Positions 21,379 to 34,290 of a stretch of DNA of 64,000 bases are shown here, piece by piece. How positions within the stretch are numbered: position 1 is the stretch's first letter; each line of letters starts with the position of its first letter. The notes under the pieces were generated by a model, which worked only from the letters and a program-made list of their open reading frames with translations, searched no databases and was not told where the DNA came from. The stretch comes from Prosapia bicincta (taxonomy: Eukaryota; Arthropoda; Insecta; Hemiptera; Cercopidae): assembly GCA_036971475.1 (NCBI GenBank), contig JBAIZL010000002.1, forward strand, positions 357,887,582-357,951,581, read 5' to 3'. The translations under genes were made by a program, and so were the position numbers.

Positions 21379-23410
21379 TGCGTTTACATACTCTTTATAC
21401 GTCCTTTAACTTCTTTTTCGTTTTGTCCGTTCTAAAATGCAGTAGGAAGCAAAATTATGTTTCTATATGTTCGGGTTTTAAATGCGTTTACATGCTCTAT
21501 ATACGGGATCTCCTTCTTCATTAACGATTGTGCTGCCTAATATACAACCCTAATATTCACAGAATGTGACAGAATAAACAGAAATACATAAAATGCCAGT
21601 ACGTAAAAGGCAATGATATGAATATGCATTTATGCAAAAACGATAATTCTTTTTGACTACATATATGTTATTTTCAGTCGAAAATAAACTTAAGAAAAAA
21701 TTTTAAACATCATATAAATTTATATTATGTATCAAGTACTTCAGGGTAAAATTCCTTCTCGTGGCCCAGAATGCAATTAAACCCAAGTAAACATATTTTA
21801 CTTGTTTATAATATTTATTTATTCATAAAAATATGTACAAACGGGCAAACATTTAACAATTTTGAATGAGACAAAATTTCGTGTTCCCGCAGATACAAAT
21901 CTTATTAAACATTTCTTACACCCAGCATGTGGTCTTTTCTTAGAAATATTATTGGCTGTTTGGAGTATGTCGATTATTTTATTTATTTAAAACCAAACTT
22001 CTTTTTAACGTTGAGGACCAGTTACTATGAGTCTTGAGGCGTTCAACACTAAATAACTATTTATTAATTCACACACTTTGAGGCTGCTATTATTTACACA
22101 CTCAACAAATATTTTTATTTTAACCAGATGAACATAGGTTTCGGTGACCTAGTAACCATCTTCCAAGGCACATGTTATGCCTCTAGAACTAGGTTTATGA
22201 GTATTATTTATTATTATTTAACCAGAGTTTATTGTTTATAAATAGTGTCTTATAATAAATAATATTGTCTTTACCCTTCAACACCCACGGTCAAAGTTAC
22301 TAAATATTTGCTCTTTTCGTTACATTGTAAACACTAATATTCTTAATACATAAGACATCCTTTATATATCTTCTTGCTTCTACCAGTAATTTCTATTCGC
22401 TTTATTTCTAGAAGGAACTAGGAGATGTAGCTATTGTATCCGCTTAAGCATTAAAGAACTTGCATACTTGTAAAGCGGCGCACCATCGGGGGTGGGGCTT
22501 TGTACGTTAAAACAATCACGGATTGTACTTTCCAAAAATATTAATAGTAATTTCCGTTATGGGTAAAGTTCATTTACGCCAAGAAAATTTATAACGTGAC
22601 TTATAAATATGATTTTAAAATTAAAGTCGTGCCTAAGCTATTACAGAGTCCAGTAATACTATTCAGACGTCTACTAAAGGGCTTCTCTGTAAGCCATTGT
22701 TAATGCTTGTGTTTAGCTAATTGTTTAAAAATAGAGCAAACAGAAGCTTCCGATAAATTCATTTATTTATTGAAACATTTTTATGTCAAATAGTTGTTAT
22801 TATCTTGAAATATAGGTTATGTTTTATAAAATTAGCTATTATCCTTTTAGTGGTTGTTTTCACACTTCGTAAAGAATTAGTTTTCACAAGTTCGTTTTCC
22901 TTAAAGTATTAAATGTAGAAATTTGTATATTTCGTTTTGCATGTTACAAAAATAAATTGTGGGGCCCCAGATTTCATAAATGTATAAACTGTTCAACATT
23001 TTTCGACAAATCACAGAATACAATTAATAAATGTATTTTTGTAAATCAGCAGTTACTTTTCTGAAATAGTATCTTATACAAGTGTTTATTATGTTCAGTG
23101 TAATTTTATTTTATTTTTCATAAAGAGTATTTCAATCTTCTGCCCAAACTAAATTCGTTATCTTCCGTAAAATCTTTTAATTGTTGTTTAAAAACGACAT
23201 AATTGTAATAGAAGTATCGTTGTAGTTAACAATATTTAAATCAATTTTTTGTAATCTTGGACATAATTCAAGAGCTTTTCATTTAAGCTTGGAAAACCAA
23301 AATAGACAACTTTCTTCTGTCAGCTTTACGTTGACACGCATTTTGTTTTTTTTTTCATGTTGATGTTTATCTTTACCCCTGTAATACTTCTGTAGCTCTG
23401 TTTACACTGA
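21379..23410. other. No gene; possible retroelement end at 22121-22200
   Basis: A/T-rich, non-coding. At 22121-22200 the minus strand reads ttggaagatggttactaggt, then caccgaaacctatg: a short stem followed by GAAAC. This pattern is seen at termini of Penelope-like and some other retroelements. A phrase aaatgcgtttacat occurs twice (21378 and 21480). Confidence 0.35.
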
Positions 23411-24560
23411 ATGAAGCCCCTCTCAGTGCGAACACAAAAGACACCACTACGTATTGGGACAATACGTATAACTGTCAAACCAAGAGTAAAGGTAGATGGG
23501 CGATAACCAACTCAAACCAATGCTGGGAAATGAACGGCATTAAAATTTCTTTTAAAACAAAATTTAATGGAAATTTCATGTTTTGAATGTAGTTTCTTTA
23601 TCTTGTATGATTAATATAACATGAAGGCAAATGCGACGCCATGTTGAAATACTTCATGGAACCTAAATGGCGGGAATGGAATGAGTCAGATATAAATAAA
23701 TGCTAAGAAATAATATCAAAATTGTGAAAAGTATCTAAACCTTAAATAAAGATAATTTAAAAGAGTACTAAAATTATTTGATAAATAAAATTATTATAAT
23801 AATAAGTTGTTAGTAGCGAAAAAGAATCTTCACCACTGACAACCGACAAGGAGGCTGGTACGGAACGGAAGACAATTGGTGGCAGTGAACACGACAGGAT
23901 TATAGTAACAGAGGAGAAACAAGGGGGAAAGGCACGAACCCGTCTAGCATTGAAGCCCGTCTTAGTCCTAACACAAAAGACACCATCGAAATAAAATCTT
24001 CTTCACTGACAACTGAGGAGAAAGCTGATTTTGAAGCATCGCAGTCGACGGCTGTATGGAGAGACATTAACGCGGCATCGTTCAGGGGCTCCATCCGACA
24101 ATGCTACCTAAGCTGCCGAGATCCACCAAATCCCCGACAGTTTCTCTAATTCCACAACCAAATGAGGCTGTGGGATTGACGAAGGAAGAACTAGTGGACT
24201 ACGAGATGGTCATTACAACTTAAGCCAGTGAGGAGATTGTCAAAGAAAAAATAATAAAAAAAAGGAGATGTCACATACACAGACCTAGGATACGCTGCAA
24301 CATCTACTTAGTCTCCTCGCCACTGCCAAAATGGCTATACAAGTACCACCGAATGGGTCATTCCGGGAAGTAATCTATAGTAACTACTTCAATATTAATA
24401 ATAACAAATATTTACCTTAAGACATTATAAATAAACATTGCCAAATCAAAACGAAAAACTAATAAAAATCTCTTTCAAAAAGACAGTTCAGTTCGACGGA
24501 GAGTTCATAGAATGGGAATCCCAAAATGTTGAGTGCCAAATTAAAATTTAGCAATACAGA
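23411..24560 (+). other. Decayed LTR-element 5' region (candidate)
   Basis: TTGGTGGCAGTGAACACGAC at 23876 looks like an LTR-retroelement primer-binding region. Broken frames beyond it contain gag-like phrases (PKLPRSTKSPTVSLIP; VQFDGEFIEWESQN near 24490). A block of ~40 bases around 23411 (aacacaaaagacaccac) recurs at 23953, so part is tandemly duplicated. A 363-bp repeat is inserted in the first copy. No family assignment. Confidence 0.35.
23454..23816. repeat. 363-bp dispersed repeat, copy 1
   Basis: Nearly identical (only about ten differences by eye), same orientation, to 36038-36399. Shared from ttgggacaatacgtataact to aataagttgtta. It interrupts the duplicated block described around 23411/23953, so it is a discrete insertion. 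Confidence 0.85.
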
Positions 24561-24839
24561 TGAAACAATCAAAATCCAAAATACTTTTAATACTTAGTAA
24601 AATAAATATTAATATTCCTCCTAGCAATGTATATCTCTTTATAACAGTAAAAAATAATAATATAAAAATATGTCTAATATAATAACGATAATTAAAATGT
24701 CTAAATAATTAAAATAAAAAAAATATAAAATAATAATGTGTCTAAAGTGAGCAAAATTTCAAAAGAATCTTGAGGCTGTAGTTGCCCGCCCTCGACCACT
24801 TGACACGGTAATTGGTCACCTATTACGTTTATTTTAGAG
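24561..24839. other. No gene recognised
   Basis: A/T-rich, non-coding. Confidence 0.4.
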
Positions 24840-25100
24840 TACATTTTTACGCCTTTCCTTACATTACAATATTTTCCATTGTTGACGCGTTTTGAAATGA
24901 CTACATTTTTAAAACTTAAATAGTACAGTTCGCCCAAATCTTGAGTTCATCTTTATTTTAGTTTTGGGTGCTCTCAATTTGTCTTTATATTGTCTCAATA
25001 TGCGAACAGTGGTATTTAACTTCTGAAAAGGATGTCGTTCCGAAACGCGTCAACAAAAGAAAATATTGTATTGTTAGTAAAGGCAGAAAAATGTACTCGA
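24840..25100. repeat. Inverted pair of ~97-bp repeats ending near GAAACGCGTC
   Basis: 24840-24938 and 25000-25100 are diverged reverse complements. The right arm reads cagtggtatttaacttctg, ccgaaacgcgtcaac, then gcagaaaaatgtactcgaat; the left arm holds the matching gttgacgcgttttgaaatga. Head-to-head copies of a retroelement terminus are likely. Confidence 0.7.
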
Positions 25101-25403
25101 ATATTGTAATGTGTGGAAATGCAGAAAAATATACTCGAATATACATTAACAATCCTAAAATAAATGAAAATGTATATAATAGGAATTTCACGTATTGTGT
25201 AATTCAAAATGAAATTTTATTTTATTTATGAACAGAAATATCAGTAAATTGGAAATTTCTTTTACAGTAAATAAAAAATAAAAAGACATAGAACCATACA
25301 AGAAATATTTTTTTTAGAAATCAAATGTATGCAGTATTTTTTAAATAGTTAAAACCTATTAACAATCAAAACAAATTATCCTCATATAGATCCTTACGTA
25401 GAT

Positions 25404-25497
25404 CCTTATGTAGATTTCAATTGTAAAGCAATCATCTTTACAAGAAATCATTACAAGTATCGAAGACTATTACTTTGCAATCGAAATCTACATAAGG
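25404..25497. repeat. 94-bp hairpin, 29-bp arms
   Basis: Arms 25404-25432 and 25469-25497 pair with about three mismatches (ccttatgtagatttcaattg against its complement), with a 36-base loop. Could be a tiny MITE or a microRNA-like hairpin. Confidence 0.75.
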
Positions 25498-26069
25498 GTA
25501 AAACGTTTTGATGGTAAATAGGTTTTATTTATTTAAAATAAAACAAATACTTCACATTTGCTCAAAGTTGCTATTGTAAAGGGTCCAATTATATTATAAC
25601 GTTTGCAGCAAAACTAACGTTACTGAAACAGATGTAAGATTTTATTTCATTTCATTTAAATAGTTTTACAAACACATATAGTTAAATTCGGTCAAATAGG
25701 TTAGACTCGGGTATAAACAAACTCTACATGAACTCCGTTCCATTTGAGGGAATACTCATACGTTTTTGAAGGTTTTGGATAATTTTTATGACGATGGGAT
25801 GTTCTATGCTCAGTATACACATGGTGATTCTTTCCTAGATTTGGACGAGTGTAGTTGGTGGGTCATTCCGGAAAATCTTCTCCTTTATCGTTCTCCAGAC
25901 GTAGGCGTAAGAACGGGGGAGTGCGCTGGGTAGGGAAAAAATTTGTTCTAAAGTTAATGAGGAGTTTTTAAAAAGTTTCTTGAAGGAAATAAATGTTGTC
26001 TAAGGCAGTGTGGTTGGTTTTGCCATCTTGCTTGAACCATTGTGACCCAAAATGTCTGAGGTCTCATAT
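25498..26069. other. No gene recognised
   Basis: Left flank of the satellite. The stretch 25850-25940 is less A/T-rich but has no assignable frame. Confidence 0.35.
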
Positions 26070-28985
26070 TGGGAACCAAATGCCAACATTCTGAATCCGT
26101 AAGTGTGACTATAGTAGCAATGGACTTTTGTTATATACAGGACAGGTATTTCAGGAGATGTGTCATATTGCAAACTAAACCCGTAAGTGTGTCTATAGTA
26201 GCACTGGCCGTTTGTTATATTACAGGACAGGCATTACAGGAGATGTGTCATATTGCCAACTGAATCCGTAAGTGTGACTATAGTAGCCCTGGCTGTTTGT
26301 TATATACAGGACAGGCATTACAGGAGATGTTTCATATTGCAAACTGAACCCGTAAGTGTGTCTCTAGTAGCACTGGCCGTTTGTTATATACAGGACAGGC
26401 ATTACAGGAGATGTGTCATATTGTCAACTGAAACCGTAAGTGTGTCTATAGTAGCACTGGCCGTTTGATATATATACAGGATAGGCATTACAGGAGATGT
26501 GTCATATTGTCAACTGAACGCGTAAGTGTGTCTATAGTAGGACTGGCCTATTGTTATATACAGGAAAGGCATTACAGGAGATGTGTCATATTGTCAACTG
26601 AACCCGTAAGTGTGTCTACAGTAGCACTGGCCGTTTGATATATATACAGGACAGGCATTACAGGAGATGTGTCATATTGTCAACTGAACCCGTAAGTGTG
26701 TCTATAGTAGCACTGGCCGTTTGATATATATACAGGACAGGCATTACAGGAGATGTGTCATATTGTCAACTGAACCCGTAAGTGTGTCTACAGTAGCACT
26801 GGCCGTTTGATATATATACAGGACAGGCATTACAGGAGATGTGTCATATGGCCAACTGAATCCGTAAGTGTGGGTATAGTAGCAATGGGCTTTTGTTATA
26901 TACAGGACAGGCATTACAGGAGATGTGTCATATTGTCAACTGAACACGTAAGTGTGTCTATAGTAGCACTGGCCGTTTGATATATATACATTACAGGAGA
27001 TGTGTCATATTGCCAACTGAATCCGTAAGTGTGGGTATAGTAGCAATGGGCGTTTGTTATATACAGGACATGCATTACAGGAGATGTGTCATATTGTCAA
27101 CTGAATCCGTAAGTGTGACTATAGTAGCCCTGGCTGTTTGTTATATACAGGACAGGCATTACAGGAGATGTGTCATATTGCAAACTGAACCCGTAAGTGT
27201 GTCTCTAGTAGCACTGGCCGTTTGTTATATACAGGACAGGCATTACAGGAGATGTGTCATATTGTCAACTGAAACCGTAAGTGTGTCTATAGTAGCACTG
27301 GCCGTTTGATATATATACAGGATAGGCATTACAGGAGATGTGTCATATTGTCAACTGAACCCGTAAGTGTGTCTATAGTAGGACTGGCCTATTGTTATAT
27401 ACAGGAAAGGCATTACAGGAGATGTGTCATATTGTCAACTGAACCCGTAAGTGTGTCTACAGTAGCACTGGCCGTTTGATATATATACAGGACAGGCATT
27501 ACAGGAGATGTGTCATATTGTCAACTGAACCCGTAAGTGTGTCTATAGTAGCACTGGCCGTTTGATATATATACAGGACAGGCATTACAGGAGATGTGTC
27601 ATATTGTCAACTGAACCCGTAAGTGTGTCTACAGTAGCACTGGCCGTTTGATATATATACAGGACAGGCATTACAGGAGATGTGTCATATGGCCAACTGA
27701 ATCCGTAAGTGTGGGTATAGTAGCAATGGGCTTTTGTTATATACAGGACAGGCATTACAGGAGATGTGTCATATTGTCAACTGAACACGTAAGTGTGTCT
27801 ATAGTAGCACTGGCCGTTTGATATATATACATTACAGGAGATGTGTCATATTGCCAACTGAATCCGTAAGTGTGGGTATAGTAGCAATGGGCGTTTGTTA
27901 TATACAGGACATGCATTACAGGAGATGTGTCATATTGTCAACTGAATCCGTAAGTGTGACTATAGTAGCCCTGGCTGTTTGTTATATACAGGACAGGCAT
28001 TACAGGAGATGTGTCATATTGCAAACTGAACCCGTAAGTGTGTCTATAGTAGCACTGGCCGTTTGTTATATACAGGACAGGCATTACAGGAGATGTGTCA
28101 TATTGTCAACTGAACCCGAAAGTGTGTCTATAGTAGCACTGGCCGTTTGATATATATACAGGACAGGCATTACAGGAGATGTGTCATATGGCCAACTGAA
28201 TCCGTAAGTGTGGGTATAGTAGCAATGGGCTTTTGTTATATACAGGACAGGCATTACAGGAGATGTGTCATATTGTCAACTGAACCCGTAAGTGTGTCTA
28301 CAGTAGCACTGGCCGTTTGATATATATACAGGACAGGCATTACAGGAGATGTGTCATATTGTCAACTGAACCCGTAAGTGTGTCTATAGTAGCACTGGCC
28401 GTTTGATATATATACAGGACAGGCATTACAGGAGATGTGTCATATTGTCAACTGAACCCGTAAGTGTGTCTACAGTAGCACTGGCCATTTGATATATATA
28501 CAGGACAGGCATTACAGGAGATGTGTCATATGGCCAACTGAATCCGTAAGTGTGGGTATAGTAGCAATGGGCTTTTGTTATATACAGGACAGGCATTACA
28601 GGAGATGTGTCATATTGTCAACTGAACCCGTAAGTGTGTCTATAGTAGCACTGGCCGTTTGATATATATACAGGACAGGCATTACAGGAGATGTGTCATA
28701 TGGCCAACTGAATCCGTAAGTGTGGGTATAGTAGCAATGGGCTTTTGTTATATACAGGACAGGCATTACAGGAGATGTGTCATATTGTCAACTGAACCCG
28801 TAAGTGTGTCTATAGTAGCACTGGCCGTTTGATATATATACAGGACAGGCATTACAGGAGATGTGTCATATTGCCAACTGAATCCGTAAGTGTGGCTATA
28901 GTACCAATGGGCGTTTGTTATATACAGGACAGGCATTACAGGAGATGTGTCATATTGCCAACTTAATCCGTAAGTGTGGCTATAG
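26070..28985. repeat. 84-86 bp satellite array with 841-bp higher-order repeat
   Basis: About 34 tandem monomers, each containing ggcattacaggagatgtgtc, caactgaacccgtaagtgtg and tatagtagcactggcc. Monomers ending gtttgttatata are 84 bp and stay open in one frame, while those ending gtttgatatatata are 86 bp and bring a stop. The block from 26253 recurs at 27094 and 27935, exactly 841 bp apart, including a distinctive shortened monomer (gatatatatacattacagg). The 64-110 residue open frames are by-products of the 84-bp period. Right edge is sharp at tataggcaagtg. Confidence 0.97.
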
Positions 28986-29524
28986 GCAAGTGTAACGTGT
29001 AAAATTTTAATATTAAATCTATTTTATTGATAGCATTATTGTTAACAAACTGGTTCCCAGAGCAATACATCATATTTTACAAATTAACGCTGAATCAATG
29101 TGTCTATTAATGTATCTATGTATAATGTATATGTTCCTATTCTTATCTCTACGATTCTTCAAACTTATCTCTACCTTACATTCTAAAACTAGGGTTATTG
29201 GATACAGATAAAGTTAGACCGAGAGACTAATAATTTCTACGAAAATAAATGTAGAAAGATTTTTTCATTTATCACAAGTGAGAAATGAATGTTTCATTTA
29301 TCAACTCTGCAGCCTATATCAACGTACTACAACTTAGTTAAATATTATTATGATTGACTATTTTGTGTTGTTTTTGTTTTGTCTTATTTTTCCATTAATT
29401 ATTTATTATTGTCATTACAATTTCACCATTACGGATTGTAGCTGTCATAACCGTAATGAAAATATACACTCAATGACCTGGAGCTGTTATTTTATTGTTG
29501 TTCTAAAATTTTGATTGTTATCAG
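28986..29524. other. No gene recognised
   Basis: A/T-rich sequence between the satellite and the kinase-like exon; would be intronic if that gene is live. Confidence 0.4.
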
Positions 29525-29637
29525 GACATTTTCAATGTTTACTATTACAAATAGGACCAGAGCTTAATCCTGATCCTGTATTTCAAACTTGTAACATCAA
29601 TGTTAAAATAACAGATCTTGGAGATGCAAGTTGGGAG
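29525..29637 (+). CDS. SR-protein kinase (SRPK)-like exon
   Basis: SRPKs phosphorylate Arg/Ser-rich splicing factors. This 113-nt exon has a gttatcag acceptor and a consensus GAG|GTAAGT donor. In frame it gives PELNPDPVFQTCNINVKI followed by TDLGDASW. SRPKs carry PDPV...C..VKIADLGNACW at this point, where DLG is the metal-binding motif of the catalytic core. Differences from the near-invariant family text (A to T before DLG, N to D, C to S) suggest a divergent paralogue or relaxed selection. The following exon (normally beginning HFTEDIQTRQYR) was not found in the window, so the next intron is longer than the window allows or the exon is stranded. Confidence 0.68.
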
Positions 29638-31914
29638 GTAAGTGATAATCTATAAAACTGTTTTTGGTTAAATGCATGAAGGTAATATTATTTGTTTCAA
29701 CTTAACGAATTTCTCTACTTATAATAGGAGTAAATTTATGAAAACACATACTGAGACATATCAGATTTAATTGCACAAAGCCGTCTTCGTAAAGGTTCTA
29801 TCTCCTGAGAAATCATTGAGACACTGATTAAGATCGCTTGTTGCAATAAAAACCACTATATCTAAATACGATTTTCAAAAACTGACTTAAAATTTAGTTC
29901 CTACAGGTTGTTAATTTCTCAAGTTCAAACGTAAACATTTTGACAATTGTCATGTACAACGAAATCCACAAAATTTGAAAATATTAATTTTTTTATCATA
30001 TGTAGAAAGTTCATATGTTTGTTTTATTGGGAAATATTCATACGAATTGAAGTAAATTCAGATACATTGAAATAGTGTGATTAATTTAGGTGGTTCTTTA
30101 GCAAGAAAATATTTTGAGACAAAGACTCAACTATAAGTTAGTCAGTATTATTTCATTTTATGTAAACTCTATATTCAAAATTTGTCTTAAACGAAAGTTT
30201 TTTGTTTTAACCTTGTTTACCATCACAGAGAATATTAATTAAATAAATACGGTTGATTTGGGAATCAAGTACCTCACATGAACCGTATTTATTTAAACGA
30301 AAAGGTTTTGTTTTATTTCTTACTTAGTGAGTAATTAAGAAGTAAGATTAAAAGCTTAGTATCTTCAGACCAAAAACTACGTGAAAACTATTGCCACTTA
30401 TGGGGTTGCCTCTTTTACAAAATGTTATTTCACTGAAAAAGCTTACTTGCTACTAATGGCTTTCCCTCAAGGATGCAGGTGTGAGATTTAAGGATGTGGT
30501 GGTGTAAGGTAGGTTGTGTACTTCGGCAATCAGGTTTTGTCAATGAAACAACACAGTCGAAACACAACAGTAGAGTAAGTAGCTTTAGTTTTCACTAGTT
30601 TCACAAAATCAAGTATTTATGAAATACTTAAAGAAGTTAATATGAATACAACAAACAACTCCAATTGCGAATATTCTGGGTAGTTAACCCAGAACATGTA
30701 GTTATCTAGTCAGTTTCCTACAAAAATTACGTGGCATAAAATTTGGTTTGTGCTGTACACCAGACAAAGTTTGCTATATACCAGACCTATATGTAATTAA
30801 AATATTTTGGCAATCATTGAGGCCTTAAACCAACAAAAAAAATTTTTACAATCAAGGTCATATAAAATAAATATCATCAGAAAAATTTGGGAGATAAATG
30901 GTAAAAAGGGTTACATGTTAATAGACAACAGAAAGGGGAATCAAAGAATGAAGAAGCGAGTGTAGAGCTCTCAAATTGACAACAGTCATGGCATCCTTGG
31001 AGCACACTTGGCAAAATATAAATATTCAACTAAATCCAAAAACCCATGATTGCATTATGCATGTGACAATCTCTTACAATAAATTAGTAAGAACAAAGCT
31101 AGACTGGGGACAGGAAAATCATTGCAAAATATAGTGTTCTGTTATAACTTATATAAAGAAGCTTACCCATTTAATATTTGCTCTAGCTGGTATTTTATAA
31201 TGAAGTCCTTTAACGTGATCAAGGGGGAAATGATCTATTGTACATTCCTTAACTTACTTCAACGAAAGTACCTAGTAATAAGTACTAATTACTAGTAATA
31301 AGTACTAATTACTAAAAATTTGAAGCAACGCTTTACACTTGTATTAAATTTTAATTATTTCCTACTACGTTCGTTCTTCCTTCTTTTCACACTTTTGCAG
31401 TTATTTATAGAATATATTCTTGTACTGTTAAATACAGTGGTTGATATAATTATAACTCCTGATATTACGATGATCTGTACCGTGTACAGCACAGCTAAGT
31501 TTTCTCCTAAATAGGTTTATTGTAATGATTTTGTTAACTATTTAGAATTGAAACTGATAATTATTCCTTATTGTGTGTTTATACTACTACTGTTTATGTG
31601 TTATTATGTGTGATGTAACACCAATAAACGAATTGTAATAACCTTGAAATAGAAAAGAAAAAGTTAATCGTTATAAAAACTGCGTAATTTCCCTTGTGCC
31701 TGTTTATGTAAGAAAATATTTCTCACCAAAGCAGAAGAGAGATTTCCCTGAGTCCCCCAACATGATTTCATAATGTATCTTTCTATGTAGATTTGTAGTT
31801 ATCGAATTTTAGCTGTTATGACCCATATATGATATAGTAGTCCCTATTTATTTACTATCATTTTAATTCAGGAAACAAACGTCAAAACCAACTGGAAGTT
31901 ATATTTCAAGAGGC
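29638..31914. other. No gene; short hairpin at 30239-30296
   Basis: Non-coding. TTAAATAAATACGGTT (30239-30254) and its exact reverse complement (30281-30296) are 26 bases apart. At 31276-31315 a 20-bp unit, agtaataagtactaattact, is tandemly doubled. Nothing else recognised. Confidence 0.55.
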
Positions 31915-32990
31915 GGTATGAAGTTATTTTTAAAAGTACTGAGTAATTAATAACTTACATTACAGACATTACACATGTGAAAATGTATAACAATTTAAAC
32001 AAATGTTTTGTGCATTAGTTTTGATTTCTTTTTGCAACACTAATGTCGATGTTCAGTAGGCCTATGGATATTGTGGTTTGCAAAGGCTAGAAAAGCATTG
32101 GTTTTAGGTAAGATCAAACCTACATATCCTTAGGTAGGATAGAAACGGTAGCATTAACCTGCCATGGTAGGGTCGTTATATGGCATATTCGAAAAATGAA
32201 TATTCTAAATATGCGTACACAGAGAATCTTGACAAATATGGGTACGGATCACGTTTTGACAGATAAGAAGTTAAGCTATGACGTCAAAGCATTGTGACAG
32301 GCGAAAAATCAGTATAGCATTTAGGCGTACGTGGATCTTTTAAAATCAATGCACTACATAAATGAGTTTCAATCTGAGCTAAACAAAGCGGTCGCTTAGT
32401 TTTCTAAGGGACTGATGATCCGTTAAAACCTTATTTATTAAACCTGATTTCCATCACATTTTTTCCGGCTTGATAAAGATATCACTTTACCGGTTTAAAA
32501 TGAGATTTTAAACTTGATATTTTTTGTTTTTTATATTTTCATTAAAACATTTCATAGCTATACAGAATTTTCTAAATTTTAATCTACATTGCAACTTGAC
32601 TATTTCATTTGATTTTATCGTCTGATTTCTTTGGTCTGATCTAATCCATTGTTTGAAATGTAGGAAAGAGATCTTAAACAAGACATAATGCCTCCAGTTT
32701 CTTGGACTTTTTGTACTGTTTTTCTAGACAGTTTAAAGCTATATATTTTGTTTTTCATTTCTTTCCCACTAAGTGTAACTCCATTCTCATGTGCATATGA
32801 GTCGTAGTTTCATCCTCTTCTTTTAAACAATAAAGGAAGTCTTTTACACTTGGCTTAGGGTGCAAAAGTGTGTAGTTGATCTAGAGGTGCCAGCCTTCTA
32901 CAGTTTATGTCGCTCGATGTCTTCTTTGGTGTTATGATGACAAGGACTCCAACCACGCATTATAACTTTGAATCGTCTACAGATTTTTAG

Positions 32991-33142
32991 TCATCGCCAG
33001 AACTGGCGAAAATGAAGAGGGCGAAGACGATGTGGACGAAGAGAAAGCACCCAGAAGATTGAAGGTGCAAACGAAGATATGTACTCATGAAGATCCCCTA
33101 CAAAGCATAAGTGACGTCACGCAGTTCGCTGCTGATTCTTGA
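32991..33142 (+). pseudogene. Conserved exon-like segment in copy A
   Basis: After a ctacagatttttag acceptor-like site, one frame encodes RTGENEEGEDDVDEEKAPRR followed by LKVQTKIC and a stop. The acidic run and APRRLK are conserved in the inverted copy at 57943-58109, where the frame continues further to a consensus-like donor. An indel in this copy moves the frame into the stop. Family unassigned; an acidic stretch followed by a short helical tail would suit the end of a pogo/Tigger-type transposase, but this is weak. Confidence 0.45.
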
Positions 33143-33769
33143 ACTATTGTACTCTGTAAAGGACTGTATGCAATGTGATAAGGTAACGTAACAGTGGGAA
33201 GTTTCTTTGTTAGACGTTAGGTGGAAATGAGAATAATATGAACTAGGGCAACTTTCGTGTAAAAATATTAGGTTTTGCTTTATTTATGCTTGGATAATGT
33301 CTGCTTTATTTATATTTGCCAAATGTGTGGTGTAGTGATTTAGTTTATTAGAAGTAAATAGTGTATCATATTATTTCTAAAGTCAACAGCTTCTCTCATT
33401 GAAAGGTATGTAATCCTATTGCACTGTAGGAACTAAAATTATTACAGTATTTATGATTTTAAATAATGCCATTTGTATGTTGCGGAAAGAGTCCAATGTG
33501 GATAATAATTTCGGTTGCTTGCGGTTCCGCTTTAAACACGTCTAGCCCTAATTTAGAGGTATATTCTCTGGGGCGACATCGGGAGATTGATTGAACGTTT
33601 TATTCACTTATCAAAGTTACCATCAACCTTCGTCAAATGCTATTGTTCTACCTGTACTCATATTTCGTAGCACTCATTATTCGTGCCACTGTTATATCAA
33701 GTGTTCATAGTCGCTGACATAATGACCTAAGGTAGTAGCCATCTTTTAGAAGCCCTTATAAGACGAAGA

Positions 33770-34290
33770 ATAAAGATGGGTGGATGGGGATATCTAGGAT
33801 TGGGGATATAAAGGAGGTTCTGGCATTGCATGGGTCGACGGCGTCCCTGAAGTGGACCTAAAGAGTTATCTATCCTTTACAGTTTCGCAAAGAAGAGGAG
33901 TAAGTTAGGGTGGCTGGGATTATATAGGACCAAGGATATAGAGAAATTTCTTGCATTGCGTTCGCAAGATGGCATGTCTGAAGTAGACCTAAAGAGTTAT
34001 CCAACCTTTACAGTTTCTCAAAGAAAAGGAGTACGTTAGGGTGGCTGGGATTATATAGGACCAAAGATATAGAGAAATTTCTTGCATTGCGTGGGCAAGA
34101 TGGCATGCCTGAAGTGAACCTAAAGAGTTATCCATCTTTACAGTTTCGTAAAGAAGACAAATAAGTTAGAGTGGTTGGGATTATATACGGCTAAGGATAT
34201 AAAGTAATTTCTGACATTTCGTGGGCAAGATGTCATGCCTCGTGTCCTGGTATGGTGTGCTGACATCCATTTCTTGGTATACTTTAGCAT
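33770..34290. repeat. 131-bp minisatellite, ~4 units
   Basis: Units start at about 33770, 33901, 34032 and 34162 (spacing 130-131). Shared phrases are gttagggtggctgggattat, gcaagatggcatgcctgaag and cctaaagagttatcc. The same unit, inverted, occurs eight times at 56440-57400. Confidence 0.93.

Noticed and set aside
26253..28150. Repeated open frames of 64-110 residues in the satellite
   Set aside because: The 84-bp period is a multiple of three, so frames stay open by chance; 86-bp monomers bring stops, and there is no start context or splice structure.
26070..28985. CRISPR array
   Set aside because: Tandem monomers without unique spacers, in a eukaryotic context.
31320..31514. Hydrophobic 64-residue frame as a membrane peptide
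   Set aside because: No true ATG at the start of the open stretch, A/T-driven Leu/Phe/Ile composition, and no splice or promoter signals.
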